Shown here in pieces: positions 36,396 through 45,325 of a DNA stretch of 64,000 nt (position 1 is its first letter; every line of letters begins with the position of its first letter). The position numbers and the translations under genes are program-made. This DNA is from an uncultured Gemmata sp. Lineage in GTDB: Bacteria > Planctomycetota > Planctomycetia > Gemmatales > Gemmataceae. The stretch is from assembly GCA_937924775.1 (NCBI GenBank), contig CALDUT010000004.1:1-64000 (forward strand), written 5' to 3'. Below the pieces are notes generated by a model that was not told the DNA's origin, searched no databases, and saw only the letters and a program-made list of their open reading frames with translations.

Positions 36396-36791
36396 ATGCG
36401 AGGTCTGGTGGTGTTGATCGGGTGGGTGGGGGCCCTTCCGGTGGTGGCGGCTCCGATTCCCAAAGAACGGCTCGAAGCGGAACGGATTGTCGGGACGTGG
36501 AAAATGACGCTCGGGGCCCATGGAGAAACCAACGTCAACTTGGAACTCGACTTCTTCCAGAGCGGCCGGATGGTCATTCGCCAACGGATGCCCGATGGTC
36601 GTTTGGCGGTTTATGAAGGCATTTATAGTGTCATCGGCGATCGACTGCCCTACGACGTTCGCCAAGGTGCGTCGCACAAGAAAGAAACTCTCACTATTAC
36701 CAAGTTGACCGACACTGAGCTGATTGTAGTGGACCCGGATGGCCTCAAAGAAGAGTTCATCCGGCTCAAGAAAGACCCGCGACAGAAGTAG
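36396..36791 (+). CDS. Small secreted protein, TIGR03066-like, paralogue 3
   Basis: A 131-residue, more divergent member of the tandem trio. The signal peptide ends near VVAAPIP. It keeps IVGTWKMTLG, a GIYSVIGDRLPY block in place of GNKL, and ITKLTDTELIVVDPDG. The start at 36396 follows CGGAGG. All three genes run in the same direction, with gaps of 184 and 90 bp. Function is unknown. Confidence 0.7.
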   Translation: MRGLVVLIGWVGALPVVAAPIPKERLEAERIVGTWKMTLGAHGETNVNLELDFFQSGRMVIRQRMPDGRLAVYEGIYSVIGDRLPYDVRQGASHKKETLTITKLTDTELIVVDPDGLKEEFIRLKKDPRQK

Positions 36792-36903
36792 TGTCCCGGG
36801 GAACACACTGCCATCGTCGCTAGCGATTCTTTTTCAGGCAATTTTCGACGAAGCACCCATCGGTTCGGGGCCATTTCACTATTTGCGGCTACTCTCCGGT
36901 GAT

Positions 36904-37929
36904 CTATTTTGCCAGTTGCTGAATCGCGGCGGCGGCCTGGCGGCACTGTTCCCGCGACACGTCCAAATGTGTGACCGCGCGGATCACGTTGTCCCCGAGG
37001 GGGGCGACCAAGACGCCGTAGCCCCGCAGCCGCTCGGCGACCTGCTTGGCCGTTCCCAGTCGCGGATGCACTTCAAACCACACCAAATTCGTTTCGACCT
37101 CCGCAGGGGTTAGTTGGAGCCCCGGGACCGTCGCCACGGCCTCCGCGAGGATTTGGGCATTGGCGTGGTCGTCTGCCAGCCGTTCGATGTGGTGATCGAG
37201 GGCGTAATGGCACGCGGCCGCCAGGTAGCCAACTTGCCGCATGGCACCGCCAAAGAGTTTACGAATCCGCCGACCGTGGGCGATCAGGTCGCGAGGGCCC
37301 AGGAGCATCGAACCCACGGGGGCCCCCAATCCTTTGCTGAAACACACAGCGATGGTATCGAAGGCGTGGCCCCATTGGGCGGCGCTGATACCGGTTTTCA
37401 CGATCGCATTCCAGATGCGGGCCCCATCGAGGTGCATTGCCAGGTGATGTCGGCGGGCCCACGCGGCGATGGCGGTGACCGCGTCGTGGGAATACACCGT
37501 CCCGCCACCGCGATTGTGGGTGTTTTCCAAACACACCAAGCGCGTGCGAACCGCGTGCATGTCATCGGGGCGAATCTTGCCTTCCAATTGGGCAACTGCC
37601 AGCCGCCCGTGGTGGCCGTCGAGGGGGCGGCACGTCACGCCGCTGAGAGCCGCCGGGCCGCCCGCTTCCCACAGGTAAATGTGGCTAGTGCTTTCAATGA
37701 GGATTTCATCCTGCGGGCGGCAGTGAACGCGTACCGCGATCTGATTGGCCATCGTGCCAGTGGGCACGAACAATCCGGCCTCCTTGCCGAAGAGGGCCGC
37801 GACCCGCTCTTCCAGTTCGTTGACTGTGGGGTCTTCCCCCAAGACATCATCTCCCACCTCAGCGTGCATCATCGCGGTCAGCATGCCGGGGGTGGGTTTG
37901 GTTACCGTGTCGCTGCGGAGATCGATCAT
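36904..37929 (-). CDS. ltaE: Low-specificity L-threonine aldolase
   Basis: A 341-residue PLP enzyme of fold type I cleaving L-threonine or allo-threonine to glycine and acetaldehyde. The family N-terminus [15 protein letters not shown] and the [15 protein letters not shown] block are present. The cofactor Asp lies in [11 protein letters not shown] (Asp168), and the PLP Lys is 199 in [28 protein letters not shown] is also typical. The length is normal. The gene is single on the minus strand, convergent with the small secreted paralogues. Confidence 0.94.
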   Translation of the reverse strand: MIDLRSDTVTKPTPGMLTAMMHAEVGDDVLGEDPTVNELEERVAALFGKEAGLFVPTGTMANQIAVRVHCRPQDEILIESTSHIYLWEAGGPAALSGVTCRPLDGHHGRLAVAQLEGKIRPDDMHAVRTRLVCLENTHNRGGGTVYSHDAVTAIAAWARRHHLAMHLDGARIWNAIVKTGISAAQWGHAFDTIAVCFSKGLGAPVGSMLLGPRDLIAHGRRIRKLFGGAMRQVGYLAAACHYALDHHIERLADDHANAQILAEAVATVPGLQLTPAEVETNLVWFEVHPRLGTAKQVAERLRGYGVLVAPLGDNVIRAVTHLDVSREQCRQAAAAIQQLAK

Positions 37930-38004
37930 CGGGAAACCTGTGCGAAGAAGGCCAAGGCTTTCCCAGACAGCATACGAACCTCGCTCAGGTTGTGTTGAAG
38001 CCGA

Positions 38005-38613
38005 TCAAGGTTCTTTGCGGACTTCGGCTTGCCGGTTCTCGATGAACCAGCGGTTACCGATTTTGGTGAAGAAGATGGCGCGGTTTTTGAGGTCGGGGTG
38101 GCTGGCGGCGGCGTTCATATCGGCATCCGCGAAACTGCCGTTGGCCAGGACACGGCGGAACACGCGCACGGTTTGCAGGTCGTCTGAGAGTTTGCGGCTG
38201 ACCTCTTGCACCAGTTGTTGGAAGCCCAGTTCCCGGGCCTTTTGGTCGACCCGCTGACGAAATTCTTGCGGGTCGAATGGTAACCGATCGGCTGGGTCGA
38301 TGCGGTCGCGGTTGGCCCGTTGGAATTCCCGCAGCCGAATGAGGTCGCGTTCTGCGGTTGGCAGCAATTCTTGGGCCCGTTCCTGGACGGCGTCGTCGAC
38401 AAACTTCGGGTCGAGTAAATGGGCGACCAAGTAGGCGAAGTCCTGGTTGTCGATCGCGGTCAGGACCGATTTCAGCGTGTCCTTGGGGGTTTTCTGGGGA
38501 TATTGCTTGAGCCGGGCTTTCATGCCGTAGCGTGTTTGCGGTTCCTGGGGGGCTTGTGCGCACAGTGCAGCTGTGACGGTGAGGAATACGGTAACGGTTA
38601 ATCCGGTACGCAT
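38005..38613 (-). CDS. Secreted protein of unknown function
   Basis: A 202-residue protein. Starting at MRTGLTVTVF (38613) gives a signal peptide ending at ALCAQAP. The mature part is highly charged and helical, with PKDTLKSVLTAIDNQDFAYLVAHLLDPKFVD near its N-terminus and a C-terminal strand KNRAIFFTKIGNRWFIENR. That layout recalls DUF4878/SnoaL-like or NTF2-like accessory proteins, but no firm family can be named. It lies 75 bp upstream of ltaE on the same strand and may share its transcript. Confidence 0.65.
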   Translation of the reverse strand: MRTGLTVTVFLTVTAALCAQAPQEPQTRYGMKARLKQYPQKTPKDTLKSVLTAIDNQDFAYLVAHLLDPKFVDDAVQERAQELLPTAERDLIRLREFQRANRDRIDPADRLPFDPQEFRQRVDQKARELGFQQLVQEVSRKLSDDLQTVRVFRRVLANGSFADADMNAAASHPDLKNRAIFFTKIGNRWFIENRQAEVRKEP

Positions 38614-38668
38614 GGTGTTGGTCTCCCGGAGTCGGCGTGCTTCCAATTTACCCTACGCTTTTAGAGGC

Positions 38669-38699
38669 TTCACAAGCCTGGTGGCCGATCGGCTACAAT
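38669..38699 (+). promoter_or_regulatory. Possible aroC promoter close to the start codon
   Basis: TACAAT at 38694-38699 lies 7 nt before ATG 38707, with TTCACA (38669-38674) as a weak -35 at 19 bp spacing. A start of transcription near 38706 would give an almost leaderless mRNA. There is no ribosome binding site in this stretch, which fits. Confidence 0.35.
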
Positions 38700-38706
38700 T
38701 ATGGGC

Positions 38707-39810
38707 ATGGCAGGCAACACATTCGGTAAGTTGTTTCGAGTCACCACGGCGGGCGTCAGCCATGGCCCGGGGTATTTGTGCATCATCGACGGCTGCCCGG
38801 CCGGATTGGAGCTATCTGTCGAGGACTTGTTGCCCGACTTGCGGCGGCGGCGGCCTGGTCAAAGCCTGTTGACGACGCAGCGGGACGAAGCCGACATCCC
38901 CGAGATCTGGTCTGGGGTGTTCGAAGGCCGGACCGACGGCACGCCCATTGGCCTTCTCTTCCGCAATGCTGATCAGCGCAGTACCGACTACAGCGACATT
39001 CGAGAGAAATACCGGCCCGGTCACGCCGATTACACCTTCGATGCCAAATACGGCTTCCGCGACTACCGCGGCGGGGGCCGCAGCAGTGCCCGGGAAACCG
39101 TCTGTCGCGTGGCTGCCGGCGCGATCGCCAAAAAACTTCTAGTTCGTGCCGGTATTCGGGTGGTGGGCTATGTGAAACAGGTCGGCCCGGTGGTGGCCGA
39201 CATTCCCGATCCGACCGTCATCACCTTGGAACACGTTGAAGCCACCCCGGTTCGCTGCCCGATTCCCGAGACAGCACAGCAGATGATAGCGCTCATCGAC
39301 ATGGTTCGCAAGGACCGCGATTCGATCGGCGGCATCTGCGAATTGGTGGCCACCGGTGTACCGCCGGGGCTGGGCGAACCGGTCTTCGATAAATTGAAGG
39401 CCGATTTGGGCAAGGCGATGCTGTCGCTGCCGGCGGTTCTCGGCTTTGAGTACGGGGCCGGCTTTGCCGTAGCGACGGCCCGCGGCAGTGCGAACAACGA
39501 TGTGTTCGTCCCCGCGGCGACGCCCCGAGCAACGTCGGGAGTGAACCTTCAGACAGAGACCAATCGCCATGGCGGCATGCTCGGTGGCATCTCCAGCGGC
39601 ATGCCGATTGTTTGCCGCGTGGCCATCAAGCCGACCAGCAGCATACCCCGGGCCCAACGCACCGTAACGCGAACCGGTGAACCGACGGAGATTCTCGTCA
39701 AAGGCCGGCACGACCCGTGCTTGCTGCCGCGGTTTGTCCCCATGGGCGAGGCGATGATGGCCCTAGTGCTGATCGACCACCTGTTGCGGGCCAAAGTCAG
39801 CCGGCTTTAG
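38707..39810 (+). CDS. aroC: Chorismate synthase
   Basis: A 367-residue enzyme making chorismate from EPSP with reduced FMN, the last step of the shikimate pathway. Conserved blocks are MAGNTFGKLFRVTTAGVSHGPG, RPGHADYTFDAKYGFRDYRGGGRSSARET, and GGMLGGISSGMPI with RHDPC near the C-terminus. The usual FGESHG motif reads AGVSHG. ATG 38707 matches the family N-terminus; ATG 38701 is an alternative two codons earlier. The stop overlaps the stop of convergent glyS by two bases. Confidence 0.95.
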   Translation: MAGNTFGKLFRVTTAGVSHGPGYLCIIDGCPAGLELSVEDLLPDLRRRRPGQSLLTTQRDEADIPEIWSGVFEGRTDGTPIGLLFRNADQRSTDYSDIREKYRPGHADYTFDAKYGFRDYRGGGRSSARETVCRVAAGAIAKKLLVRAGIRVVGYVKQVGPVVADIPDPTVITLEHVEATPVRCPIPETAQQMIALIDMVRKDRDSIGGICELVATGVPPGLGEPVFDKLKADLGKAMLSLPAVLGFEYGAGFAVATARGSANNDVFVPAATPRATSGVNLQTETNRHGGMLGGISSGMPIVCRVAIKPTSSIPRAQRTVTRTGEPTEILVKGRHDPCLLPRFVPMGEAMMALVLIDHLLRAKVSRL

Positions 39811-41285
39811 CTGGGCCGCAAGGCCGCTTCGATCCGAGCCCGCACTTCGTCGATCGGAACGCGTTGCTGGTGCAGTGTGTCGCGGTCGCGGATAGTGACG
39901 GTACCATCCTTCATGGTGTCGCCGTCCACCGTAATGCAGAAAGGCGTACCGGCTTCGTCCTGCCGGCGGTAACGTCGGCCGATCGCCCCGCTTTGATCGT
40001 AGACAACGTTGAAGTACGGCCGTAGCGACCGATAGAGTTCCTTGGCCTTCTCATCCATACCGTCCTTGTTCACCAACGGGAAAATTGCGGCTTTGATTGG
40101 GGCCAGTCGCGGATGAAACCGCATCACGATGCGTTCTTCGAGCTTGCCTTGGGCGTCGGGCACCTGGTCCTCGTGGTAGGCTTCGCACAATACCGCAAGG
40201 GTGAAGCGATCGACCCCGGCGCTGGGTTCGATCACATGCGGCACAAACTGGAAGTTCGCCTTGACCTCTTGCTCCAGCTTCTTTTTTTCTTCCTCCCGTC
40301 GGGTTTTGTCGTTGGTGAAAGGAGCCAGCCGTTGCTGAAGCAGAGCGTTCCAACCATCTTCATCGAAATACGTCAGATCCTTGCCACTGTGTTGGGCATG
40401 AGCCGACAGGTCGAAATCGCCGCGGTGGGCGACGCCTTCCAGTTCTTGTGGTTCGTCGGAGAAGGGGAACAGATACTCAATGTCGGTGGTACCGACGGAG
40501 TAATGGGCCAACTCGTCCTTTCCCTGTTCGCGGGGGATGAGGTTGTCACTTTGGATACCTAGCGTGGTGTACCACTTTCGCCGTAAATCACGCCAATACT
40601 CGTACCAGCGGCGCGATTCCTGGGGGTGGCAGAAGAATTCGATCTCCATTTGCTCGAATTCGCGGGAACGGAAGGTGAAGTTCCGGGGGTTGATTTCGTT
40701 CCGGAAGGCTTTGCCAATTTGGGCGATGCCAAATGGCAGCTTCAAGCGCGACGAATCCAACACGTTTTTGAAGTTGACGAAAATTCCCTGCGCGGTTTCC
40801 GGTCGCAAATAGGCGATATGCTCCTCACTTTGCACTGCACCGACATAAGTTTGGAACATCAGGTTGAACGCTCGCGGTTCGGTCAGTTGGCACTCGCTAT
40901 GCTGCCCCGGGGCTTTGCTAGGCTTGCGGGGGCATTGGGCGTTGGCGATTTGATCGGCCCGGAAGCGGCCTTTGCAGGTTTTGCAATCGACCATCGGGTC
41001 GGAAAAACCGCTGACGTGACCGCTGGCCACCCACACTTTGGGATTCATGATGATGGAACAATCCAACCCGACCATACGGATTTCCTGTCCGTCGGGCCCC
41101 GGCGGCGGATTGCGAACCATATCGTGCCACCACGCATCCTTGATGTTCTTTTTCAATTCCACACCCAAAGGGCCGTAGTCCCAAAAGCCGTTGATGCCGC
41201 CATAAATTTCCGAGGATTGATAGATGAAGCCCATGTCCTTACAGAATTTGGCAAATTTCGCCATATCCACGATCTTTTTCGGCAT
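39807..41285 (-). CDS. glyS: Glycyl-tRNA synthetase, alpha2 (class IIc-like single-chain) type
   Basis: A 492-residue single-polypeptide GlyRS (eukaryote/archaeal-like dimeric type, not the bacterial alpha2beta2 form). Recognised parts are the N-terminal GFIYQSSEIYGGINGFWDYGPLGVELK, motif 2 (FRNEINPRNFTFRSREFEQMEIEFF), LRPETAQGIFVNF, IEPSAGVDRFTLAVL (motif 3) and a C-terminal anticodon-binding domain. CKTCKGRFRADQ is a possible zinc-binding insert. The start at MPKK (41285) is preferred; Met at 41264 is an alternative. Confidence 0.95.
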   Translation of the reverse strand: MPKKIVDMAKFAKFCKDMGFIYQSSEIYGGINGFWDYGPLGVELKKNIKDAWWHDMVRNPPPGPDGQEIRMVGLDCSIIMNPKVWVASGHVSGFSDPMVDCKTCKGRFRADQIANAQCPRKPSKAPGQHSECQLTEPRAFNLMFQTYVGAVQSEEHIAYLRPETAQGIFVNFKNVLDSSRLKLPFGIAQIGKAFRNEINPRNFTFRSREFEQMEIEFFCHPQESRRWYEYWRDLRRKWYTTLGIQSDNLIPREQGKDELAHYSVGTTDIEYLFPFSDEPQELEGVAHRGDFDLSAHAQHSGKDLTYFDEDGWNALLQQRLAPFTNDKTRREEEKKKLEQEVKANFQFVPHVIEPSAGVDRFTLAVLCEAYHEDQVPDAQGKLEERIVMRFHPRLAPIKAAIFPLVNKDGMDEKAKELYRSLRPYFNVVYDQSGAIGRRYRRQDEAGTPFCITVDGDTMKDGTVTIRDRDTLHQQRVPIDEVRARIEAALRPS

Positions 41286-41506
41286 GTGCCAAGCCCTCAG
41301 AGTGCGTAGTTCTTGGTCTGAACCCCGCGGTGGTGGTGACAACGGGAGAAGGAAAATCGACCAAATTCCCCCGATTCGCCCTTCATCATACAGATTGCGT
41401 GCGGTGGCGGATGGCCCGGTTGGCCCACCCCGCTAGCTTGTTGGGGCCAACTTGTCCCTGCAAACGGATGTTGACAACAAAAGCTAGCACGGTTAATCCC
41501 CCTGGC

Positions 41507-42790
41507 ATGCGTTTTTTGCAACGAGCGGCAACACGGTGGAGCCAATCCCGGTGTCGGTGGGGGCTACCGATGGGGATTGGTCTGTTGGTGGCCGGACTTC
41601 TTGTCGGTTGCCAACCACGTCTCGCGGTAGAGCGATTTCCGCGGTGGGGTTGGGGCCAGCGCGAAACTCCGGCCGTTGTGCCTCCGGGCGTGATTCTCGA
41701 ATCTCCCAACGATCTGATCCCCGGATTGCGTTCGCCGCGGAACCTTCTGGCTCTTTCCAGTGGCGGCTTGTACGGGGCCTATACCGCCGGGGTTCTGGAT
41801 GGCTGGTCGCGCACAGGAGGGCGGCCGGAATTCGACGTCGTGACCGGTTCTAGCACCGGGGCGCTCATTGCTCCCTTCGCCTTTCTGGGCAGTGAATACG
41901 ATGCCATCGCCATGCAGTTGTACACCAGCGTGCAATCGGAGGACATCTACCGGATACGTGCCTGGGTGACCATTCCTTTCCGGGATGCCCTCGCCACCAC
42001 AGCGCCACTCAAACGCCTGATCGCAGAACAAATCCATCACAACTTGATGGAGAAAATCGCCGCAGAACACCGCAAAGGGCGGCGGCTGTATGTCGGTACC
42101 ACCGATTTACGCACTAAACGCGCTGTCATTTGGGACATGGGAGCGATCGCTTCGCTTCCCAGTCCGGAGGGATGCCAACTGTTTCGCGATATACTGCTAG
42201 CCTCAGCATCGGTGCCGGGGGTATTTCCACCGGTGGAATTTCTGTGGGACGTCGACGGTCGGCGGGAAAAGACACTGCACATCGACGGGGCCGTGACCGC
42301 GCCATTGTTCATGCCACCGGGGGTCTTCGCTGCTATCGCCCTGGCCAATGGGCCACAGTTTCAACCGCAACTGCCGCCGGGCGCACCGAATTTCTACGCC
42401 ATCGTGGCCGGCAAAGTGTACCCCGAAGAAAGCCCCGTTCGTCGCCGCATCCTCCCGGTTTTGAGTGCCACGACCGAAGCGGTTCTTTTTGCGCATATGC
42501 GAGCCGAATTGGCCAATTTGTATTGGCAATCGCGCCTCGCGGGGGTTCGCTACCACATGATCTCGCTGCGGCAAGATGCCGCCATTACCGCCCGCAGTTC
42601 GGTCAGTTTCAACCAAACTATCATGAAGCAACTGTACCATGAAGGACTTTACGACGGGTGGGCCGGGCCGCGGTGGCGCTTCATTCCGCCTACCCTCAGC
42701 CCCTGCGAGGATTACCCCAGTCGCGCTAACCGCTGCCGCATTCTCATGGTGAACCCTATGCCAGCGATGAATCCCATGTCCACTCCCTAA
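41507..42790 (+). CDS. Patatin-like phospholipase, predicted lipoprotein
   Basis: A 427-residue protein. Starting at MRFLQRAATR (41507) gives a lipoprotein signal with lipobox LLVGC (Cys35). The patatin fold follows: oxyanion loop SSGGLYGAYTAG (84-95), nucleophile elbow GSSTG with Ser116, and the dyad Asp in HIDGAVTAP. It would act as a lipid acyl hydrolase at the envelope. An upstream in-frame ATG at 41468 exists but would spoil the signal sequence. The gene is divergent from glyS. Confidence 0.88.
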   Translation: MRFLQRAATRWSQSRCRWGLPMGIGLLVAGLLVGCQPRLAVERFPRWGWGQRETPAVVPPGVILESPNDLIPGLRSPRNLLALSSGGLYGAYTAGVLDGWSRTGGRPEFDVVTGSSTGALIAPFAFLGSEYDAIAMQLYTSVQSEDIYRIRAWVTIPFRDALATTAPLKRLIAEQIHHNLMEKIAAEHRKGRRLYVGTTDLRTKRAVIWDMGAIASLPSPEGCQLFRDILLASASVPGVFPPVEFLWDVDGRREKTLHIDGAVTAPLFMPPGVFAAIALANGPQFQPQLPPGAPNFYAIVAGKVYPEESPVRRRILPVLSATTEAVLFAHMRAELANLYWQSRLAGVRYHMISLRQDAAITARSSVSFNQTIMKQLYHEGLYDGWAGPRWRFIPPTLSPCEDYPSRANRCRILMVNPMPAMNPMSTP

Positions 42791-42937
42791 CGCCCCATTG
42801 TGGTTTCACCGCGACTTCTTTCCGTCCATTCTTGATCCATTTCCAGTTGCCCAGCAGTCACTGATCGCTTCCCTCCGGCCCAATTCATATCAATAGTGGC
42901 CAAGATCGTGGTGAAACGACCAACCGGGACTTTGGGC

Positions 42938-44182
42938 ATGACAAGCCATGCTGCGTGGACGATTGTCGGGCTGTTGTGGATTGTCGCGGTGCTGAACTAC
43001 CTCGACCGACAGTTGCTGGTCAACATGGCCGCCCCGGTGAAAGCCGATCTCGCTATTGCCGACGAACGCTTCGGCCTGTTTTCATCGATGTTTCTGTGGG
43101 TGTATGGGATCTGTTCTCCTCTCGCGGGCTACCTGGGCGACCGTGTGGGTCGCAAACCAGTGATAATTGCGAGCCTTGTCGTGTGGTCGTTGGCTACGCT
43201 GGCTTCAGGTTTGGTTACGTCGTTTGAGCAAATGCTGATCGCCCGGGCCTGCTTGGGAATTAGTGAAGCGTTTTACATGCCCGCAGCAGTCGCGTTGATC
43301 GTGGATCATCACACCACCCGGACGCGCTCGCGGGCCACTGGCTTGCATCTGAGTGGGGTGTACGTCGGTTCCATCCTCGGGGGGTTGGGCGGATGGTTGG
43401 CCGAAGAGCAGGGGTGGCGGTTCGGTTTCATTCTGTTTGGTTCGTTGGGTGTTGGGTATGCGCTGTTTTTGGTCATCGTTTTGCGAGTGGGGGATCGTGT
43501 CGTCGAGGACGAACCGCTGCCGCGGTCCGAGGGCGTGGCGACGGGCCCGCCGCGGACCGGTTCGTTGCCTGTAACGCCGCGGGTGAATCCGTTTCGGGCG
43601 TTGCTATCCTCGCGGGGCTTTGTGTTGCTGCTGGTGATGAACGCTCTGAATGGGGCCGCGTATTGGCCAGTGCGCAATTGGCTGCCATCGTTTTTTAATG
43701 CCGAATTGGGGGTCAGCCTCACTTGGTCTGGGTTGTACAGTACCGCTGCCTTCAACGCGGCGGCATTCGCGGGCATGCTGTTGGGCAGCACGATCTCGGA
43801 TCGGCTGGCGGTTCGCAATCCGCGTGTGCGAGCTTTGATTCCAGCCATCGGTTTCTGTTTGGCTGCCCCATGCCTGGTGGTGTTGGGGCTGGGAGTGTTC
43901 ATTCCAGTGTTGGTGGGGTGCATTCTCGTGGTCGGGATGTCGCAGGGATTCTTGGACGCCAATCTGATGCCCGCAGTGTGTACGGTGGCTGATGTCCGCC
44001 ATCGGGCTACCGGTTATGGGATGATGAACTTTGTGGGCACCAGTGCCGGCGGCATCATGACGTATGTCGGAGGGCGCATGAAAGATGCCCAAATCCCATT
44101 TACGGACATGTTTCCATTCGTGGCAGCGATGATTTTCGTGGCCGGGTTGTTGCTTTTCGCTGTTCGCCCGGCCCAGCGCTGA
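42938..44182 (+). CDS. MFS transporter
   Basis: A 414-residue major facilitator superfamily permease with about 12 hydrophobic segments. The loop 2-3 motif GYLGDRVGRKPVII (motif A) is clear, and a matching, weaker loop is in the second half (GSTISDRLAVRNPRVRAL). TM1 carries NYLDRQ, as in sugar-acid/anion:cation symporter-like members (the hexuronate or galactonate type), so organic anion uptake is possible but unproven. ATG 42938 is chosen; a GTG at 42896 would add 14 residues. It is a single gene upstream of the flagellar cluster. Confidence 0.87.
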   Translation: MTSHAAWTIVGLLWIVAVLNYLDRQLLVNMAAPVKADLAIADERFGLFSSMFLWVYGICSPLAGYLGDRVGRKPVIIASLVVWSLATLASGLVTSFEQMLIARACLGISEAFYMPAAVALIVDHHTTRTRSRATGLHLSGVYVGSILGGLGGWLAEEQGWRFGFILFGSLGVGYALFLVIVLRVGDRVVEDEPLPRSEGVATGPPRTGSLPVTPRVNPFRALLSSRGFVLLLVMNALNGAAYWPVRNWLPSFFNAELGVSLTWSGLYSTAAFNAAAFAGMLLGSTISDRLAVRNPRVRALIPAIGFCLAAPCLVVLGLGVFIPVLVGCILVVGMSQGFLDANLMPAVCTVADVRHRATGYGMMNFVGTSAGGIMTYVGGRMKDAQIPFTDMFPFVAAMIFVAGLLLFAVRPAQR

Positions 44183-44261
44183 CCCGAAGCCAGTGGAGGC
44201 ATTGCAAGTTACAGACGAAATTCTGCACTCGGGCCTGAATCGAGAGCCCCTCCAGGTCTGT

Positions 44262-44276
44262 TGGCCACGGTTTTGC
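44262..44276 (+). promoter_or_regulatory. Sigma-54-type promoter before fliC
   Basis: TGGCCACGGTTTTGC matches the sigma-54 layout: TGG at -24 and TTGC at -12, with exactly 10 bases between the invariant GG and GC. It predicts transcription from about 44288, giving a leader of about 100 nt before the flagellin ATG. Sigma-54 control of late flagellar genes is common in bacteria, but use here is inferred. Confidence 0.45.
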
Positions 44277-44388
44277 GCACAAATCGCAGCAAATTTTCTT
44301 CGTGCCACTTCGATAACCCTCTCAGACACGACGGGTGGAATGTCCGACCCGCCAGAGCAAAACACACCAGTAACGGGAGTAACTCGTA

Positions 44389-45213
44389 ATGGGTCTGTCG
44401 CTTATTAACAACGTTCCCTCACTGACCTCGACGCACAGCCTCAACAAGACGAACCTGAACCTGTCGCGTTCGTTGGAACGGCTTTCAACCGGTTTGAAAG
44501 TCAACCGGGGTGTCGATGGCCCGGCCGCGTTGGTCATCAGCGAACGGATGCGGGCACAAATCAGCGGCTTGCGAACCGCCCTCGACAATACCAATAAAGC
44601 GGTGGCGCTGGTTCAGGTGGCCGAAGGCGCGCTCAACGAAATCAACACGCTGCTCAACAAAGCCCGTAGCTTGGCGCTCGACTCGGCCAACGAAGGCGTT
44701 AACGATGCCGCTTCGCTCGATGCCAATAACGCCGAATTGCAAAACATCATTCAATCGATCGACGATATTGCCAACCGAACACAGTTCAACGGCCGTAACC
44801 TTTTGAACAACACGGATACACTGACCTTCCAAACCGGGGCCAACGATGGCGATACAGCCACTATCGACATGGAAGACATGCAAGCCAACGCTCTGGGTAT
44901 TGACGCCCTCGACATCGGTGATGGTGGTGACCCCAGCACGGCGTTGGCAGCGATTGATCAGGCGATTGCCACGGTGTCGCAGTTTCGAGCCACACTCGGA
45001 GCCTTCCAAGCCAACAACCTCGAATCGAACGCCAATACATTGCGAACCGCCCTGGAAAACACCGTTGCGGCCGAATCGGTGATCCGCGATACCGACTTCG
45101 CCACCGAAATCGCCACCTTCACCAAACTGCAAACGCAAATGCAAGCCGGGGCCACCGTGCTGGGCAACGCCAACCAAATGACCGCCTTGGTCGCCCAGCT
45201 GTTGCGTGGTTGA
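44389..45213 (+). CDS. fliC: Flagellin
   Basis: A 274-residue filament protein made only of the conserved D0/D1 parts, with no large variable domain. The N-terminal helices (SLNKTNLNLSRSLERLSTGLKVN, ALVISERMRAQISGL) and C-terminal helices (VIRDTDFATEIATFTKLQTQMQAG, NANQMTALVAQLL) match flagellins. It is exported by the flagellar type III system, so it has no signal peptide. A ribosome site GGGAG precedes the start. It is the first gene of the flagellar cluster and is followed by fliD and the chaperone fliS. Confidence 0.95.
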   Translation: MGLSLINNVPSLTSTHSLNKTNLNLSRSLERLSTGLKVNRGVDGPAALVISERMRAQISGLRTALDNTNKAVALVQVAEGALNEINTLLNKARSLALDSANEGVNDAASLDANNAELQNIIQSIDDIANRTQFNGRNLLNNTDTLTFQTGANDGDTATIDMEDMQANALGIDALDIGDGGDPSTALAAIDQAIATVSQFRATLGAFQANNLESNANTLRTALENTVAAESVIRDTDFATEIATFTKLQTQMQAGATVLGNANQMTALVAQLLRG

Positions 45214-45233
45214 TCGAACCGCAGCGTGGGCAT

Positions 45234-45264
45234 CGGTGGGGTTGGGCCCCATCGGTTCCCACCG
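45234..45264 (+). terminator. Hairpin after fliC
   Basis: CGGTGGG-(17)-CCCACCG, with GGGCCCC within the loop, lies 20 bp after the fliC stop. It may partly end the abundant flagellin transcript and lower readthrough into fliD. There is no T-run, so the call is tentative. Confidence 0.35.
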
Positions 45265-45325
45265 GCTGCTAGTGTGTTCTAAGCTTTATTGGATCTCCTT
45301 TCGTGTTGTGAATTGAAGGTGTCGC

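Noticed and set aside
37114-37998. 294-codon plus-strand open frame opposite ltaE
   Set aside because: Antisense shadow of threonine aldolase; no domain.
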